This document shows, one piece after another, positions 15,784 to 25,179 of a DNA stretch of 64,000 nucleotides. The stretch comes from Sphingobium sp. (GTDB taxonomy: Bacteria > Pseudomonadota > Alphaproteobacteria > Sphingomonadales > Sphingomonadaceae). The DNA lies in NCBI GenBank assembly GCA_003248935.1, contig QFQF01000003.1, forward strand, positions 62,001 to 126,000. Reading direction: 5' to 3'. The translations under genes were made by a program, and so were the position numbers. The notes beneath the pieces were generated by a model. That model had not been told where the DNA came from and did no database searches. It worked only from the letters and a program-made list of their open reading frames with translations. The first letter of the stretch is position 1, and every line of letters begins with the position of its first letter.

Positions 15784-16815
15784 TCAAGCGGGGCGCATGT
15801 CCTGGCCCACGCGCCAGGTCTGCCCCCGGCCCAGCAATATCTGGAGGTCCGCCATGTCGCCGGGCGCCGGTCGTCGGGTCTGCCGCGCAACGGCACTGTC
15901 GAAGGTCGGCGCCGGATCGTCGTACAGGACGCCCAGCGCCATCGGGAATGCGCCGAAGGGCATCTCCGCCAGCATGTGGGCGAGCATGCGATTGGTGACG
16001 TCGTGGACCTGAACGCCCGCCGCGCGCCAGTCGCCATCGGACACGTCGACGACCCGGAGCGCCAGCGCCTGATGGTCGACGGCAATCCCCTTCATGCCGT
16101 TCGCGAACAGCATCGGCTGCCCGTGTTCCAGCCACAGCTGCCCCGTGTCGGCATTCTGCTTCTCCGTGAAACCGGCGAACACGTCCTTGTTGTAGACGAT
16201 GCAGTTCTGGAAGATTTCGACGAATGCCGCGCCCGCATGCGCGTGGGCGGCCTTCAGCACGTCGGGCAGCGCCTTCGACACGTCGAAACCGCGCGCGACG
16301 AAGCGGGCACCGGAGCCCAACGCGAACGCCGCCGGGCGAACCGGATGATCGAGCGACCCGAGCGGCGTCGACGGGCTGCGCGTCCCCTCCCGGCTGGTCG
16401 GCGAATATTGCCCCTTGGTCAGGCCGTAGATCTCGTTGTTGAACAGCAGGATCTGGCAGTCGAGATTGCGGCGCAGCAGGTGCATCAAGTGATTGCCGCC
16501 GATCGACAGCCCGTCGCCGTCGCCGGTGACGATCCACAGGTCGAGGTCGGGATTGGCGAGCTTCACCCCCGTCGCTACCGCCGGCGCACGGCCGTGAATG
16601 GTGTGGAAGCCATAGCTTTCGACATAATAGGGAAAACGGCTGGAACAGCCTATGCCGGAGATGAAGACCGTCGTCTCCGGCCGCGCGCCGATCTCCGGCA
16701 GGGTACGCTGCACTGCCTTCAGGATCGCATAGTCGCCGCAGCCTGGGCACCAGCGCACCTCTTGGTCCGTTTCCCAGTCCTTCGCGGTGCGCTTGACCGG
16801 CGTCAGTTCGTTCAT
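15784..16815 (-). CDS. korB: 2-oxoacid:ferredoxin oxidoreductase, beta subunit
   Basis: The thiamine-diphosphate subunit of an enzyme oxidising 2-oxoglutarate (or a related 2-oxoacid) to its CoA ester with reduction of ferredoxin. From ATG 16815 it is 343 residues. RWCPGCGDYAIL, GIGCSSRFPYY and the TPP/Mg motif GDGDGLSIGGNHLM with FNNEIYGLTKGQ are clear. The start overlaps the korA stop as ATGA, so the two are co-translated. 2-oxoglutarate is the most likely substrate by family, but pyruvate cannot be excluded from sequence alone. Confidence 0.93.
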   Translation of the reverse strand: MNELTPVKRTAKDWETDQEVRWCPGCGDYAILKAVQRTLPEIGARPETTVFISGIGCSSRFPYYVESYGFHTIHGRAPAVATGVKLANPDLDLWIVTGDGDGLSIGGNHLMHLLRRNLDCQILLFNNEIYGLTKGQYSPTSREGTRSPSTPLGSLDHPVRPAAFALGSGARFVARGFDVSKALPDVLKAAHAHAGAAFVEIFQNCIVYNKDVFAGFTEKQNADTGQLWLEHGQPMLFANGMKGIAVDHQALALRVVDVSDGDWRAAGVQVHDVTNRMLAHMLAEMPFGAFPMALGVLYDDPAPTFDSAVARQTRRPAPGDMADLQILLGRGQTWRVGQDMRPA

Positions 16816-18701
16816 GGCAGATGCTCCCCGATCGCCGCCTCTATCTCCGCGATGCGGAATGGCTGTCCTGACACCTTCGTCAGCGGGCGGGCGTCGACCA
16901 GATACTGGTCGCGCAACAGCGTCTTGAGCTGTCCCGTGTTCATCTCCGGCACCAGCACCCGGTCGAAGCCGCGCAGCAGGTCGCCCAGGTTGCGGGGCAG
17001 CGGCCAGATGTGGCGCAGGTGGATGTGCGACACGCAGCGTCCACCCGCGCGCGCCCTGCGCACCGCCTGATAGATCGGCCCGTAGGTCGACCCCCAGCCG
17101 ACCACCGCCAGTTGTCCCCCCGGGGCACCAAGCGCTACGCCCTGTTCCGGAATATCGTCGGCGACCCCCGCCACCTTGTCCCGCCGCAACTCCGTCATCG
17201 CCTGATGGGTCGCGGGGGCATAGTCGATATGGCCGCTGTCCGGCGCCTTCTCTATCCCGCCGATGCGATGCATCAGGCCCGGCGTACCGGGCCGTATCCA
17301 CGGGCGAACGCGCCGCGCGTCACGGGCATAGGGCCGCACCCCGCCCTCCGGTGCTGCATCGGGGAAGGTAACGGGAAAGGGTGCGTAGCGCCCGAGGTCG
17401 GGTATCCGCCACGGCTCGGCCGCATTGGCGATATAGCCGTCGGTCAGCAGCATCACCGGCGTCATATATCGGGTGGCGATCCGGCAGGCCTCGATTGCGC
17501 AATCGAACGCATCGGCGGGCGACCGGGCGGCGATGACCGGCATCGGCGCATCGCCGTTGCGGCCATAGACCGCCTGATAAAGGTCCGACTGCTCGGTCTT
17601 CGTCGGAAGGCCGGTGGATGGGCCCCCGCGCTGCGAATTGATGATGACCAGCGGCAGTTCGGTCATGATCGCGAGCCCCATCGCCTCGCCCTTCAACGCG
17701 ATGCCCGGCCCGGAGGACGAGGTGACGCCCAGCGATCCGGCATAGGAGGCGCCGATCGCGGCGCTGATCGCCGCAATCTCGTCCTCCGCCTGGAACGTCG
17801 TCACGCCATGTTCCCGCATCCGCGAGAGATGATGGAGGATCGCGGAGGCAGGCGTGATCGGATAGCCGCCGAACAGCATCGGCACCCCCGCCAGCCGCGC
17901 GCCCGCGATCAGGCCGAGGGAAATCGCCTCCGCGCCCGTGACGGTACGATAGGTGCCGTCCGGCACCGGCGCGGGATCGACATGCCATTGCCCGACCCGC
18001 GCGCCCGCGCCATCGAGTTCCGCCGTCTCGCCATAGGCATGCCCCGCATCGAGCGCGGCGATATTGGCGTCGGCGAGCAGCGGGTTCGCGGCGAACTTGG
18101 CGCGCAGCCAGTCGACGACCGGCCGCCGATCCCTGTCGAACATCCAGAGCGCAAGGCCCAGCGTCCACATGTTCTTGCAGCGCAGCGCCTCCTTGTTGCC
18201 AAGGCCGAAGGGCTTCACGCTTTCAAGCGTCAGGCGCGATATGTCTAATGCCATGACCCGCCACGCCGCCAGGCTGCCGTCCTCCAGCGGGTTGGCGGCA
18301 TAGCGCGCCTTGGCAAGGTTGCGATCGGTGAACTCGCCCGCATCAGCGATGATCAGGCCGCCGGGCTTCAGGTCGCCCGCGTTGGTCTTCAGCGCTGCCG
18401 GGTTCATCGCGACCAGCACGTCCGGCGCATCGCCCGCGGTCGTTATGTCGCTCGATCCGAAATTGATCTGGAACGCGGAAACGCCGAACAGCGTCCCCTG
18501 CGGCGCGCGGATCTCGGCCGGGAAGTCGGGGAATGTAGACAGGTCGTTGCCCGCCAGCGCCGTGGACAAGGTGAACTGCCCGCCGGTAAGCTGCATGCCG
18601 TCGCCGCTGTCACCGGCGAAGCGGACGACCACCGCCTCGCTGGCGCCGCCCTGTGCCTGCGTGTCGTGGGAATCCAGCGCCACTGTCGCCATATCCGCCA
18701 T
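16812..18701 (-). CDS. korA: 2-oxoacid:ferredoxin oxidoreductase, fused gamma-alpha subunit
   Basis: Partner of KorB. The 629-residue protein joins an N-terminal gamma domain (VRFAGDSGDGMQLTGGQF, about residues 25-42) to an alpha domain starting near residue 210. The alpha domain is marked by FGGYPITPASAILHHLSR, FQAEDEIAAISAAIGASYAG and SSSGPGIALKGEAMGLA. This fused arrangement is common in aerobic bacteria. ATG 18701 and ATG 18692 are both possible starts, and the ribosome site does not decide between them. A ferredoxin partner gene is not adjacent. Confidence 0.93.
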   Translation of the reverse strand: MADMATVALDSHDTQAQGGASEAVVVRFAGDSGDGMQLTGGQFTLSTALAGNDLSTFPDFPAEIRAPQGTLFGVSAFQINFGSSDITTAGDAPDVLVAMNPAALKTNAGDLKPGGLIIADAGEFTDRNLAKARYAANPLEDGSLAAWRVMALDISRLTLESVKPFGLGNKEALRCKNMWTLGLALWMFDRDRRPVVDWLRAKFAANPLLADANIAALDAGHAYGETAELDGAGARVGQWHVDPAPVPDGTYRTVTGAEAISLGLIAGARLAGVPMLFGGYPITPASAILHHLSRMREHGVTTFQAEDEIAAISAAIGASYAGSLGVTSSSGPGIALKGEAMGLAIMTELPLVIINSQRGGPSTGLPTKTEQSDLYQAVYGRNGDAPMPVIAARSPADAFDCAIEACRIATRYMTPVMLLTDGYIANAAEPWRIPDLGRYAPFPVTFPDAAPEGGVRPYARDARRVRPWIRPGTPGLMHRIGGIEKAPDSGHIDYAPATHQAMTELRRDKVAGVADDIPEQGVALGAPGGQLAVVGWGSTYGPIYQAVRRARAGGRCVSHIHLRHIWPLPRNLGDLLRGFDRVLVPEMNTGQLKTLLRDQYLVDARPLTKVSGQPFRIAEIEAAIGEHLP

Positions 18702-18827
18702 CCTGTCCCAGTCGTCCGGCGTGTCCGCCGGCGGTTCGCCGATGGCCGGGATGCCAGGAACCGGGCCTGGCCGGCCACCGCCTTCACTTCCTTGTTATGC
18801 CCGTGGCATAGCGGAGTTTGGGGGCCT

Positions 18828-18866
18828 TGTCTCGCTCCGCTGTCTCTCTCTGCTGTCTCGCTCCGC
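18828..18866. repeat. 13-bp direct repeats between korA and the deacetylase gene
   Basis: TGTCTCGCTCCGC occurs at 18828-18840 and 18854-18866, separated by a short CT-rich run. The 180-base interval also holds a six-bp hairpin at 18796-18810. It carries the korA upstream region on the minus strand; I see no gene in it. Confidence 0.6.
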
Positions 18867-18881
18867 GCGCGGGTGTGCACA

Positions 18882-19781
18882 TCAGCGATAATAGGTCAGC
18901 GCCATCGTCACGATCGCGTCGGCATGGCGCCGGGCGACCGCCTGCACATCCTTGCCGTACCCGCCGCCGAGCACGGACGCGAGCGGGATGCCGTGCCCCC
19001 GCGCGGTCGCCGCGATCAGGCTGTCACGCATGACGAGCCCGGCATCGCTCAGCGACAGGCGGCCGAGCCGGTCGTCCTCGTGCGGGTCCACCCCCGCCTG
19101 ATAGAGGATGATGTCCGGCCGGGCCATGGCGATCATCCGGGGCAGATGCCTCTCCAGATGATCGAGATACTCGGCATCCCGCGTCCCGTCGGGAAGGCCG
19201 ATGTCGAGCGTCGAGGCCGCCTTGCGCACCGGAAAATTGCGTTCGCCGTGCATCGAAAATGTCACGATGTCTTCCCGGCCGGCGAGCAGGGCGGCGGTCC
19301 CGTCCCCCTGGTGCACGTCAAGGTCGACGATCAGGATGCGGCGCACGGCCCCCTGCGCGATCAGCCTGTATGCGGCGACGGCAAGGTCGTTGAAGATGCA
19401 GTAGCCCGCCCCGGTGTCGTACAACGCATGATGGCTGCCCCCCGCGCCATTGGCCGCATAGCCGGTCCGCAGCGCCAGCATCGCCGCCGCCCAGCTGCCG
19501 CCCGCCGTCCGCTGCGCGCGGCCGGCGAGGCGCTCTGTAACCGGAAAGCCGATGCGCTTCTCCTTTTCCCGCGGCACCTGCGCGCGCAGCACCTCGTCCA
19601 CATAGGCGGGGTCATGCACCACCTCCAGCCACTCTCTGGGCATCAACGGCGCCGGGTGCACGACGGGCGGAGCCGGACCATCTCGCAGAATTGTCATCAG
19701 CAGGGCATATTTGTCCCACGGGAAGTCCGCGCCGCCTTCCTGCCGCACCGTGTAATCCTGATGATGGACGAGCGGAAACAT
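18882..19781 (-). CDS. Histone deacetylase/AcuC-family hydrolase
   Basis: A 299-residue arginase-fold zinc hydrolase. Zinc and catalytic residues of the family are visible: the paired histidines in GGSHHALYDTGAGYCIFND, the metal ligands in LIVDLDVHQGDGT, and the later Asp in YQAGVDPHEDDRLG. Bacterial members deacetylate small acetyl-amines, acetoin-pathway proteins or other acyl groups; the substrate here cannot be deduced. It is divergent from rppH with 50 bases between the starts. Confidence 0.88.
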   Translation of the reverse strand: MFPLVHHQDYTVRQEGGADFPWDKYALLMTILRDGPAPPVVHPAPLMPREWLEVVHDPAYVDEVLRAQVPREKEKRIGFPVTERLAGRAQRTAGGSWAAAMLALRTGYAANGAGGSHHALYDTGAGYCIFNDLAVAAYRLIAQGAVRRILIVDLDVHQGDGTAALLAGREDIVTFSMHGERNFPVRKAASTLDIGLPDGTRDAEYLDHLERHLPRMIAMARPDIILYQAGVDPHEDDRLGRLSLSDAGLVMRDSLIAATARGHGIPLASVLGGGYGKDVQAVARRHADAIVTMALTYYR

Positions 19782-19831
19782 GCGCCTTATCTACGCTCTG
19801 ACGGGGGCCGTGCAACGCGATTCCTCGCCAC

Positions 19832-20332
19832 ATGATGAAACGAGACGAGACCCGAATGCCCCAGTCCGACGCCCTGCCCTACCGTCCCTGCGTCGGGATC
19901 ATGCTCGTCAACATGGACGGGAAAGTGTTCGTCGGGCAACGGATCGACAATCAGGTCGAGGCGTGGCAGATGCCGCAGGGCGGCATCGACCCGGGCGAGG
20001 ACGAACGCACCGCCGCCCTGCGCGAACTGGGCGAGGAAACCGGCATCGGCGAAAGTCTCGTTGAAATCATCGCCCGGTCCAAGGACGAGCATTATTACGA
20101 CCTGCCCCCGGAACTGGTCGCCAGAACCTGGGGCGGCAAATATCGCGGGCAGCGGCAGGTGTGGTTCCTCGCGCGCTTTCTGGGCACCGACCGGGAGGTC
20201 GACATCGAGACCGCGCATCCGGAATTCAAGGCATGGAAATGGGCGGAGCCCAGGAGCCTGCCGGACCTGATCGTCCCCTTCAAGAAGAAGCTGTATCGGG
20301 ACATACTCAAGGAATTCCGCGATCTTATCTGA
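19832..20332 (+). CDS. rppH: RNA pyrophosphohydrolase (Nudix)
   Basis: Removes pyrophosphate from 5'-triphosphorylated mRNA and so triggers RNase E-dependent decay. It is 166 residues from ATG 19832. The motif YRPCVGIMLVN opens the fold, and the Nudix box is complete as GGIDPGEDERTAALRELGEE. WQMPQGG, AWKWAEP and the C-terminal basic helix FKKKLYRDIL match RppH. ATG 19856 (MPQSDALPYRPCVG) is an equally plausible start. Neither start has a strong ribosome site. Confidence 0.93.
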   Translation: MMKRDETRMPQSDALPYRPCVGIMLVNMDGKVFVGQRIDNQVEAWQMPQGGIDPGEDERTAALRELGEETGIGESLVEIIARSKDEHYYDLPPELVARTWGGKYRGQRQVWFLARFLGTDREVDIETAHPEFKAWKWAEPRSLPDLIVPFKKKLYRDILKEFRDLI

Positions 20333-20401
20333 CGCACTTTCGCGCACATTTCGGCGCGTGGGGCCTTTAAATCGCTGATTCCTGCTGTATGCTGCGACGC
20401 A

Positions 20402-21343
20402 ATGTCAAAATTCGGCTTGCTCATCCTCCCAGCATGTCTGCTGGCTGTTGCCCCGGCGTACGCCGCCGAACCCTCGCCTGACAGCATCCCCCGCGGCAAG
20501 GAGCCTCCGCCGCTGCCCGCGCCGGTGCGACAGATGCTGGAGTCCGCGATGGCGAGCGGAAACCAAGGCGATATCGACACGGTCGCGAAGGTCGCCCGGC
20601 AGGCCTATCCGGAATCCGCGGCGGAGGTGGCCGCCATCACCAACGCCTATGCCGAGCGGCGTGCCGCCGAGCAGAAGGCGAAGATCCGGGAAGCCAGCGT
20701 CTTTGAAATGTGGAAGGGCCGGGGCGAACTCGGCGGCTTCAGCTCCACCGGCTCGACCAGCGAGATCGGGATCAGCGCGGGCCTCTCCATCCAGCGCGCC
20801 GGGCTCAAGTGGAGCCATACGCTGACCGGCAGCGCCGACTATCGCCGGGCCAACGGCGAAACCTCGCGTGAGCGTTTCCTTGCGTCGTATCAGCCGCGCT
20901 ACCAGTTCGATCCGAGCGGCTTCATCTACGGCCTCGCCCAGTTCGAGCGTGACCCGATCATCGGCTTCGACAGCCGCTATACCAGTTCCGTCGGTATCGG
21001 TTACAAGCTCATTCAGACGAAGAAGATGGACCTGTCCGTCGATATCGGTCCGTCCCTGCGGCATGTCAGCTACACCGATGACGGCACGGAAACGAAGGTC
21101 GGCGGCCGTTCCTCGCTCGACTTCGGCTGGAAACTCTCGCCTGCCCTTACCCTGCGACAGACGGCGTCAGGCTATGTCGAGGACGACCTGCGCAGCGCCA
21201 CCGCGCAGACGACGCTGACGACGCGCCTCGTCTCCCGCCTGTCGATGAACCTGTCCTACAACATCCAGTACGAAAGCCAGACGCCGCTGACCGACGAGCG
21301 CCTGGACACGCTGAGCAAGGCGACGCTGGTCTACGACTTCTGA
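20402..21343 (+). CDS. DUF481 (YdiY-like) outer-membrane beta-barrel protein
   Basis: A 313-residue exported protein. The signal peptide covers residues 1-21 (LLAVAPAYA-AEP). It is followed by a short helical stretch (about 40-100) and then alternating beta strands ending in TLVYDF, a typical terminal-aromatic barrel signature. The middle segment, with FSSTGSTSEIGISAGLSIQR and the long strand pairs, fits the DUF481 family of salt-induced outer-membrane proteins. Function is unknown. It stands alone, 69 bases after rppH, and a palindromic repeat follows its stop. Confidence 0.8.
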   Translation: MSKFGLLILPACLLAVAPAYAAEPSPDSIPRGKEPPPLPAPVRQMLESAMASGNQGDIDTVAKVARQAYPESAAEVAAITNAYAERRAAEQKAKIREASVFEMWKGRGELGGFSSTGSTSEIGISAGLSIQRAGLKWSHTLTGSADYRRANGETSRERFLASYQPRYQFDPSGFIYGLAQFERDPIIGFDSRYTSSVGIGYKLIQTKKMDLSVDIGPSLRHVSYTDDGTETKVGGRSSLDFGWKLSPALTLRQTASGYVEDDLRSATAQTTLTTRLVSRLSMNLSYNIQYESQTPLTDERLDTLSKATLVYDF

Positions 21344-21372
21344 GACGGCGACTTGCGAGCACTATCGGACCA

Positions 21373-21504
21373 TCCTCCCCGGTACGGGGAGGTGGCAGCG
21401 CGAAGCGCTGACGGAGGGGGAGTGCCTGGTAGCGCTGCGCTATGGGGCTCATCCCCCTCCGCCATTTGCTACGCAAATGGTCCCCCTCCCCGTGCCGGGG
21501 AGGA
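21373..21504. repeat. REP/MITE-like palindromic intergenic element
   Basis: Outer arms at 21373-21392 and 21485-21504 are inverted repeats differing at one base, and each arm is itself a palindrome (CCTCCCCGGTACGGGGAGG). Inner arms (CGGAGGGGGAG against TCCCCCTCCG) and two further hairpins (GCAGCGCGAAGCGCTG-like and CCATTTGCTACGCAAATGG) complete a nested cruciform of about 132 bases. No ORF or target duplication is evident. Such GC-rich palindromes resemble dispersed intergenic repeats of alphaproteobacteria; dispersal cannot be checked here, since only one copy is in the window. Confidence 0.75.
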
Positions 21505-21608
21505 ATGCCCCACCCGCATCTCCGCCTCCCATTGCCTCGCACGACATCGCAATCGGCCAACCGCGCATGGGGTGGAGCGAAGACGCGCCCTCTGTTAGAC
21601 CATTGCCG

Positions 21609-22832
21609 ATGAGCGCAATATCCTTATCCGAGCGCGCGGCGCTGGAGCGGGCGGCGGGGGCGCCGATGCTCGGGCAGGTCGAACGCTGGGCGCTGATCAA
21701 CAGCGGATCGCGCAACATTGCGGGCCTCGACACGATGGCGGCCCTGCTTGCCGACGCCTTTTCCGTCCTGCCCGGCCCGGTTTCGCTCGAAGCGCCTGCC
21801 CCGGTCGAGGCCGTCGAGCCGGACGGGCGGGTCGTCGCCCTCGACCACGGCCGTCACCTGCACGTGCGGGTTCGGCCGGAGGCACCGGTGCAGATGCTGT
21901 TCACCGGCCATATGGACACGGTCTACGGCGTGGCCGATCCGTTCCAGGCCCTGACCTGGCAGGCGGACGGGACATTGAACGGTCCCGGCGTCGCCGACAT
22001 GAAAGGCGGCATTGCGCTGCTGCTGGCGGCATTACAGGCGGTCGAGCGTGACCCGGCCGCGCAGGGACGCCTGGGCTATGAAGTCGTCATCAACGCCGAC
22101 GAGGAAGTCGGCAGCGCCGCGTCCGCCGCGCTGATCGCCCGGGCGGCGGCGGGCAAGGTCGCGGCGCTGACCTATGAGCCCGCCTTGCCCGACGGCACGC
22201 TCGCCGGCGCGCGCGCGGGCAGCGGCAATTTCTCGATCACCGTGTCCGGGCGCAGCGCCCATGCCGGACGCAATCCCGAAGAGGGCCGCAATGCCGTGCT
22301 CGCCGCGGCCGATCTCGCCCTGCGGCTGAAGGCGGAGAGCGGCGTCGCGGACGGGCACGGCTTCTCCTGCAATCCGGCGCGGATCGACGGCGGCGGGCCG
22401 AACAACGTCGTGCCTGCCCACGCCATCCTGCGCGTGAACTTTCGCCCGCGCCTGCCGGAGGACGAAGCCGCCGCGCTGCGCCTGCTCGATGCGGCGATGA
22501 CGGCGGTGGCGCGGGATCATGACGTCACCCTCCATCGGCACGGCGGTTTCAGCCGCCCGCCAAAGCCGGTCGACCCGGGCGCCGAACGACTGTTCAGGCT
22601 GGTCGGCGAATGCGGATCGGCCCTGGGCATCCCGATCGCCCGGCGCGACACCGGCGGGGTATGCGACGGCAACAACATCGCCGCCTGCGGCGTTCCGGTG
22701 GTCGACACGATGGGCGTGCGCGGCGGCGCCATCCACAGTCCGGACGAATATCTGATCGTCGAGAGCCTGGCCGAGCGGGCCATGCTCTCCACCCTCACCA
22801 TATTACGGATAGCCGAAAGGGGCGCGCCTTGA
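21609..22832 (+). CDS. M20-family metallohydrolase of the ast cluster
   Basis: A 407-residue zinc amidohydrolase of the ArgE/DapE/carboxypeptidase G2 family. Metal-site motifs are FTGHMDTVYG, GPGVADMKGGIALL and INADEEVGSAAS, then the dimerisation domain (GRSAHAGRNPEEGRNAV) and a late His near GGAIHSPDEY. The start ATG 21609 is chosen because longer forms run into the repeat element. Its stop overlaps the astA TTG start as TTGA, so it belongs with arginine catabolism. It may desuccinylate an AST intermediate; that is inference, and general acetylornithine- or peptide-type substrates are possible. Confidence 0.85.
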   Translation: MSAISLSERAALERAAGAPMLGQVERWALINSGSRNIAGLDTMAALLADAFSVLPGPVSLEAPAPVEAVEPDGRVVALDHGRHLHVRVRPEAPVQMLFTGHMDTVYGVADPFQALTWQADGTLNGPGVADMKGGIALLLAALQAVERDPAAQGRLGYEVVINADEEVGSAASAALIARAAAGKVAALTYEPALPDGTLAGARAGSGNFSITVSGRSAHAGRNPEEGRNAVLAAADLALRLKAESGVADGHGFSCNPARIDGGGPNNVVPAHAILRVNFRPRLPEDEAAALRLLDAAMTAVARDHDVTLHRHGGFSRPPKPVDPGAERLFRLVGECGSALGIPIARRDTGGVCDGNNIAACGVPVVDTMGVRGGAIHSPDEYLIVESLAERAMLSTLTILRIAERGAP

Positions 22833-23848
22833 CCTTCCTGATGCGGCCTGCGGTGCCGGACGACCTCCAGACGCTGTACGAGATGGCCAAGCTGACCGGC
22901 GGCGGCTTCACGAACCTGCCCCCCGACCGCCCGTCGCTGGAGGCGAAGCTCGAACGCACGGCGCTGGCGCTCGCCCGCGAGGGCGACAGCATGGAGGACG
23001 AACTGATCGTCCTGGTGCTGGAGAACAGCGAGACCGGGCAGGTCCGCGGCACCTGTCAGATCTTCACGAAGGTCGGACAGAAATGGCCGTTCTATTCCTA
23101 TCGCATCGGCGTGCTCACCCAGCACAGCCGCGAACTGGGCCGCACGTTCCGGGCGGAGATGCTGTCGCTCACCACCGACCTTGAAGGATCGACGGAGGTC
23201 GGCGGCCTGTTCCTTCATCCGCGCGAACGCGCCGAGGGCCTCGGCCTGCTGCTCGCGCGCAGCCGTTACCTGTTCATCCGCCAGCATCGCGTGCGCTTTG
23301 GCGACCGGGTGATCGCGGAATTGCGCGGCGTGATCGACGAGGCGGGCGGATCGCCGTTCTGGGACGGGCTTGCCGGGCGCTTCTTCGGCATGAGCTTTCA
23401 GGAAGCGGACGAGTTCAACGCGATCAACGGCAACCAGTTCATCGCCGACCTGATGCCCAAGACGCCGATCTATACCGCCATGCTGACCGACCATGCCCGG
23501 TCCGTCATCGGCCTGCCCCACCCCAATGGCCGCGCGGCGATGCGGATGCTGGAGAAGGAGGGGTTCGCCAACGCCGGTTATGTCGACATCTTCGACGGCG
23601 GCCCGACGATGGTGGGACAGATCGACGGCCTGCGCACCATCGCGCAGGCCCGCGACCTGACCTTCACGGGCACGCATGAGGGGCGCGGCGGGACGCGCGT
23701 GCTGGCCGCCAGCGGTCGCCTCTCCGGCTATCGCTGCGCCTATGGCCAGATGGTCGAGGACGGGGGGGGCAACGCCACGCTCGACGCCGGATGTGCCGGG
23801 GCGCTCGGCCTGTCGGCGGGCGACACGTTCACCGTCGCGGAGCGCTGA
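22829..23848 (+). CDS. astA: Arginine N-succinyltransferase
   Basis: Transfers succinyl from succinyl-CoA to arginine, the first step of the arginine succinyltransferase pathway. With the TTG start at 22829 (ribosome site AAAGGGG seven bases upstream, overlapping the previous stop), it is 339 residues, normal for AstA. Recognisable stretches include MRPAVPDDLQTLYEMAKLTG, GTCQIFTKVG, PFYSYRIGVLTQHSREL and EVGGLFLHPRERAEGLG. A later ATG at 22841 would lose only four residues. It is followed after five bases by astB. Confidence 0.93.
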   Translation: MTFLMRPAVPDDLQTLYEMAKLTGGGFTNLPPDRPSLEAKLERTALALAREGDSMEDELIVLVLENSETGQVRGTCQIFTKVGQKWPFYSYRIGVLTQHSRELGRTFRAEMLSLTTDLEGSTEVGGLFLHPRERAEGLGLLLARSRYLFIRQHRVRFGDRVIAELRGVIDEAGGSPFWDGLAGRFFGMSFQEADEFNAINGNQFIADLMPKTPIYTAMLTDHARSVIGLPHPNGRAAMRMLEKEGFANAGYVDIFDGGPTMVGQIDGLRTIAQARDLTFTGTHEGRGGTRVLAASGRLSGYRCAYGQMVEDGGGNATLDAGCAGALGLSAGDTFTVAER

Positions 23849-23853
23849 CAGTC

Positions 23854-25107
23854 ATGCCGATCAGGGAAATCAACTTCGACGGGATCGTCGGCCCCAGCCA
23901 CAATTATGCGGGCATGAGCCCCGGCAATCTCGCCTCCACCCGCAATGCGGGCAAAATCGCCTATCCCCGTGCCGCCGCGCTTCAGGGGATCGGGAAGATG
24001 CGGGCCAACCTGCGCCTCGGTCTCGCTCAGGGCATCTTCCTGCCGCAGCCACGGCCCGACACGGGCTGGCTCGCGACCCTCGGCGCAGACATGGCCGGGG
24101 CGGAACCGCACCTGCGCGCCGCCGCCATGTCCGCCTCCGCCATGTGGGCGGCGAACGCCGCCACCGTCTCTCCCGCCGCCGACACCGCCGACGGGCGCTG
24201 TCACCTGACCGTCGCCAATCTGGTCACCATGCCCCACCGCAGCCATGAATGGACGCACACGTTGCGACAGTTGCGGGTGGCCTTCGCCGACCAGCGGCAT
24301 TTCGCGGTCCATGCCCCCATCCCCGCGCCATTCGGGGACGAAGGCGCGGCGAACCACATGCGCCTTGCCCCGGATCACGGCGCGAAGGGGGTCGAGGTGT
24401 TCGTCTACGGCCGCGCCGGTGGCCCCTTCCCCGCGCGCCAGCATGTCGAGGCGAGCAAGGCGGTCGCCCGCTTTCACGGGCTCGATCCGGAGGCCGTGCT
24501 GTTCGTCGAACAGTCCGAGGAGGCGATCGCCGCCGGCGCCTTCCACAATGACGTGGTCGCCGTCGCCAACGAGACGATCCTGTTCGCGCATGAACATGCC
24601 TTCGCCGACAAGGATGGCTTCTACACCGCGCTCCGGGCGCGCTTGCCACAGGTGGAGATCGTCGAAGTGCCCGGCGATGTCGTCAGCCTGCCCGACGCGA
24701 TCGCCAGCTATCTGTTCAATGCCCAGCTCGTCACCCTGCCAGAGGGAGGCGCGGCGCTGGTCCTGCCGACCGAGGCGCAGGCCGTACCCTCGGTATGGAA
24801 CTGGCTGGAGGCACATGTCGCCGGGAACGGGCCGATCCGCCGGCTGGTGCCAGTCGACGTGCGCCAGTCGATGGCGAATGGCGGCGGCCCCGCCTGCCTG
24901 CGCCTGCGCGTGGTCGCCGACCCGGCGCATGTCGATCCGCGCTTCATGGTGGATGAGGAAAAGCTCGATGGCATCGCCGCGATCATCGCCGCGCACTGGC
25001 CGGAAAGCATCGCGCCCGACGCCCTTGGCGACCCCGCGCTGATCGCCGCCGTCGAACAATCGTGGTTAACCCTTGTTGACCATCTCACGCTTTCGGGCGA
25101 CCTGTAG
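23854..25107 (+). CDS. astB: N-succinylarginine dihydrolase
   Basis: Hydrolyses N2-succinylarginine to N2-succinylornithine, two ammonia and CO2. The 417-residue product opens EINFDGIVGPSHNYAGMS, the family hallmark. It carries the pentein-fold catalytic set: Glu near FGDEGAANH, His in FHNDVVAVAN, and a late Cys in NGGGPACLRLRV. An in-frame upstream extension to 23791 overlaps astA and was rejected. The genes for the remaining AST steps (astC, astD, astE) do not follow; a small unrelated ORF does. Confidence 0.95.
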   Translation: MPIREINFDGIVGPSHNYAGMSPGNLASTRNAGKIAYPRAAALQGIGKMRANLRLGLAQGIFLPQPRPDTGWLATLGADMAGAEPHLRAAAMSASAMWAANAATVSPAADTADGRCHLTVANLVTMPHRSHEWTHTLRQLRVAFADQRHFAVHAPIPAPFGDEGAANHMRLAPDHGAKGVEVFVYGRAGGPFPARQHVEASKAVARFHGLDPEAVLFVEQSEEAIAAGAFHNDVVAVANETILFAHEHAFADKDGFYTALRARLPQVEIVEVPGDVVSLPDAIASYLFNAQLVTLPEGGAALVLPTEAQAVPSVWNWLEAHVAGNGPIRRLVPVDVRQSMANGGGPACLRLRVVADPAHVDPRFMVDEEKLDGIAAIIAAHWPESIAPDALGDPALIAAVEQSWLTLVDHLTLSGDL

Positions 25108-25179
25108 CGAAGGGATCGCAAGGTCCTGAAATCGATGGCGCTCCCGTAACAGGGACCGTCTTCCGCGAACGGACCAGGG

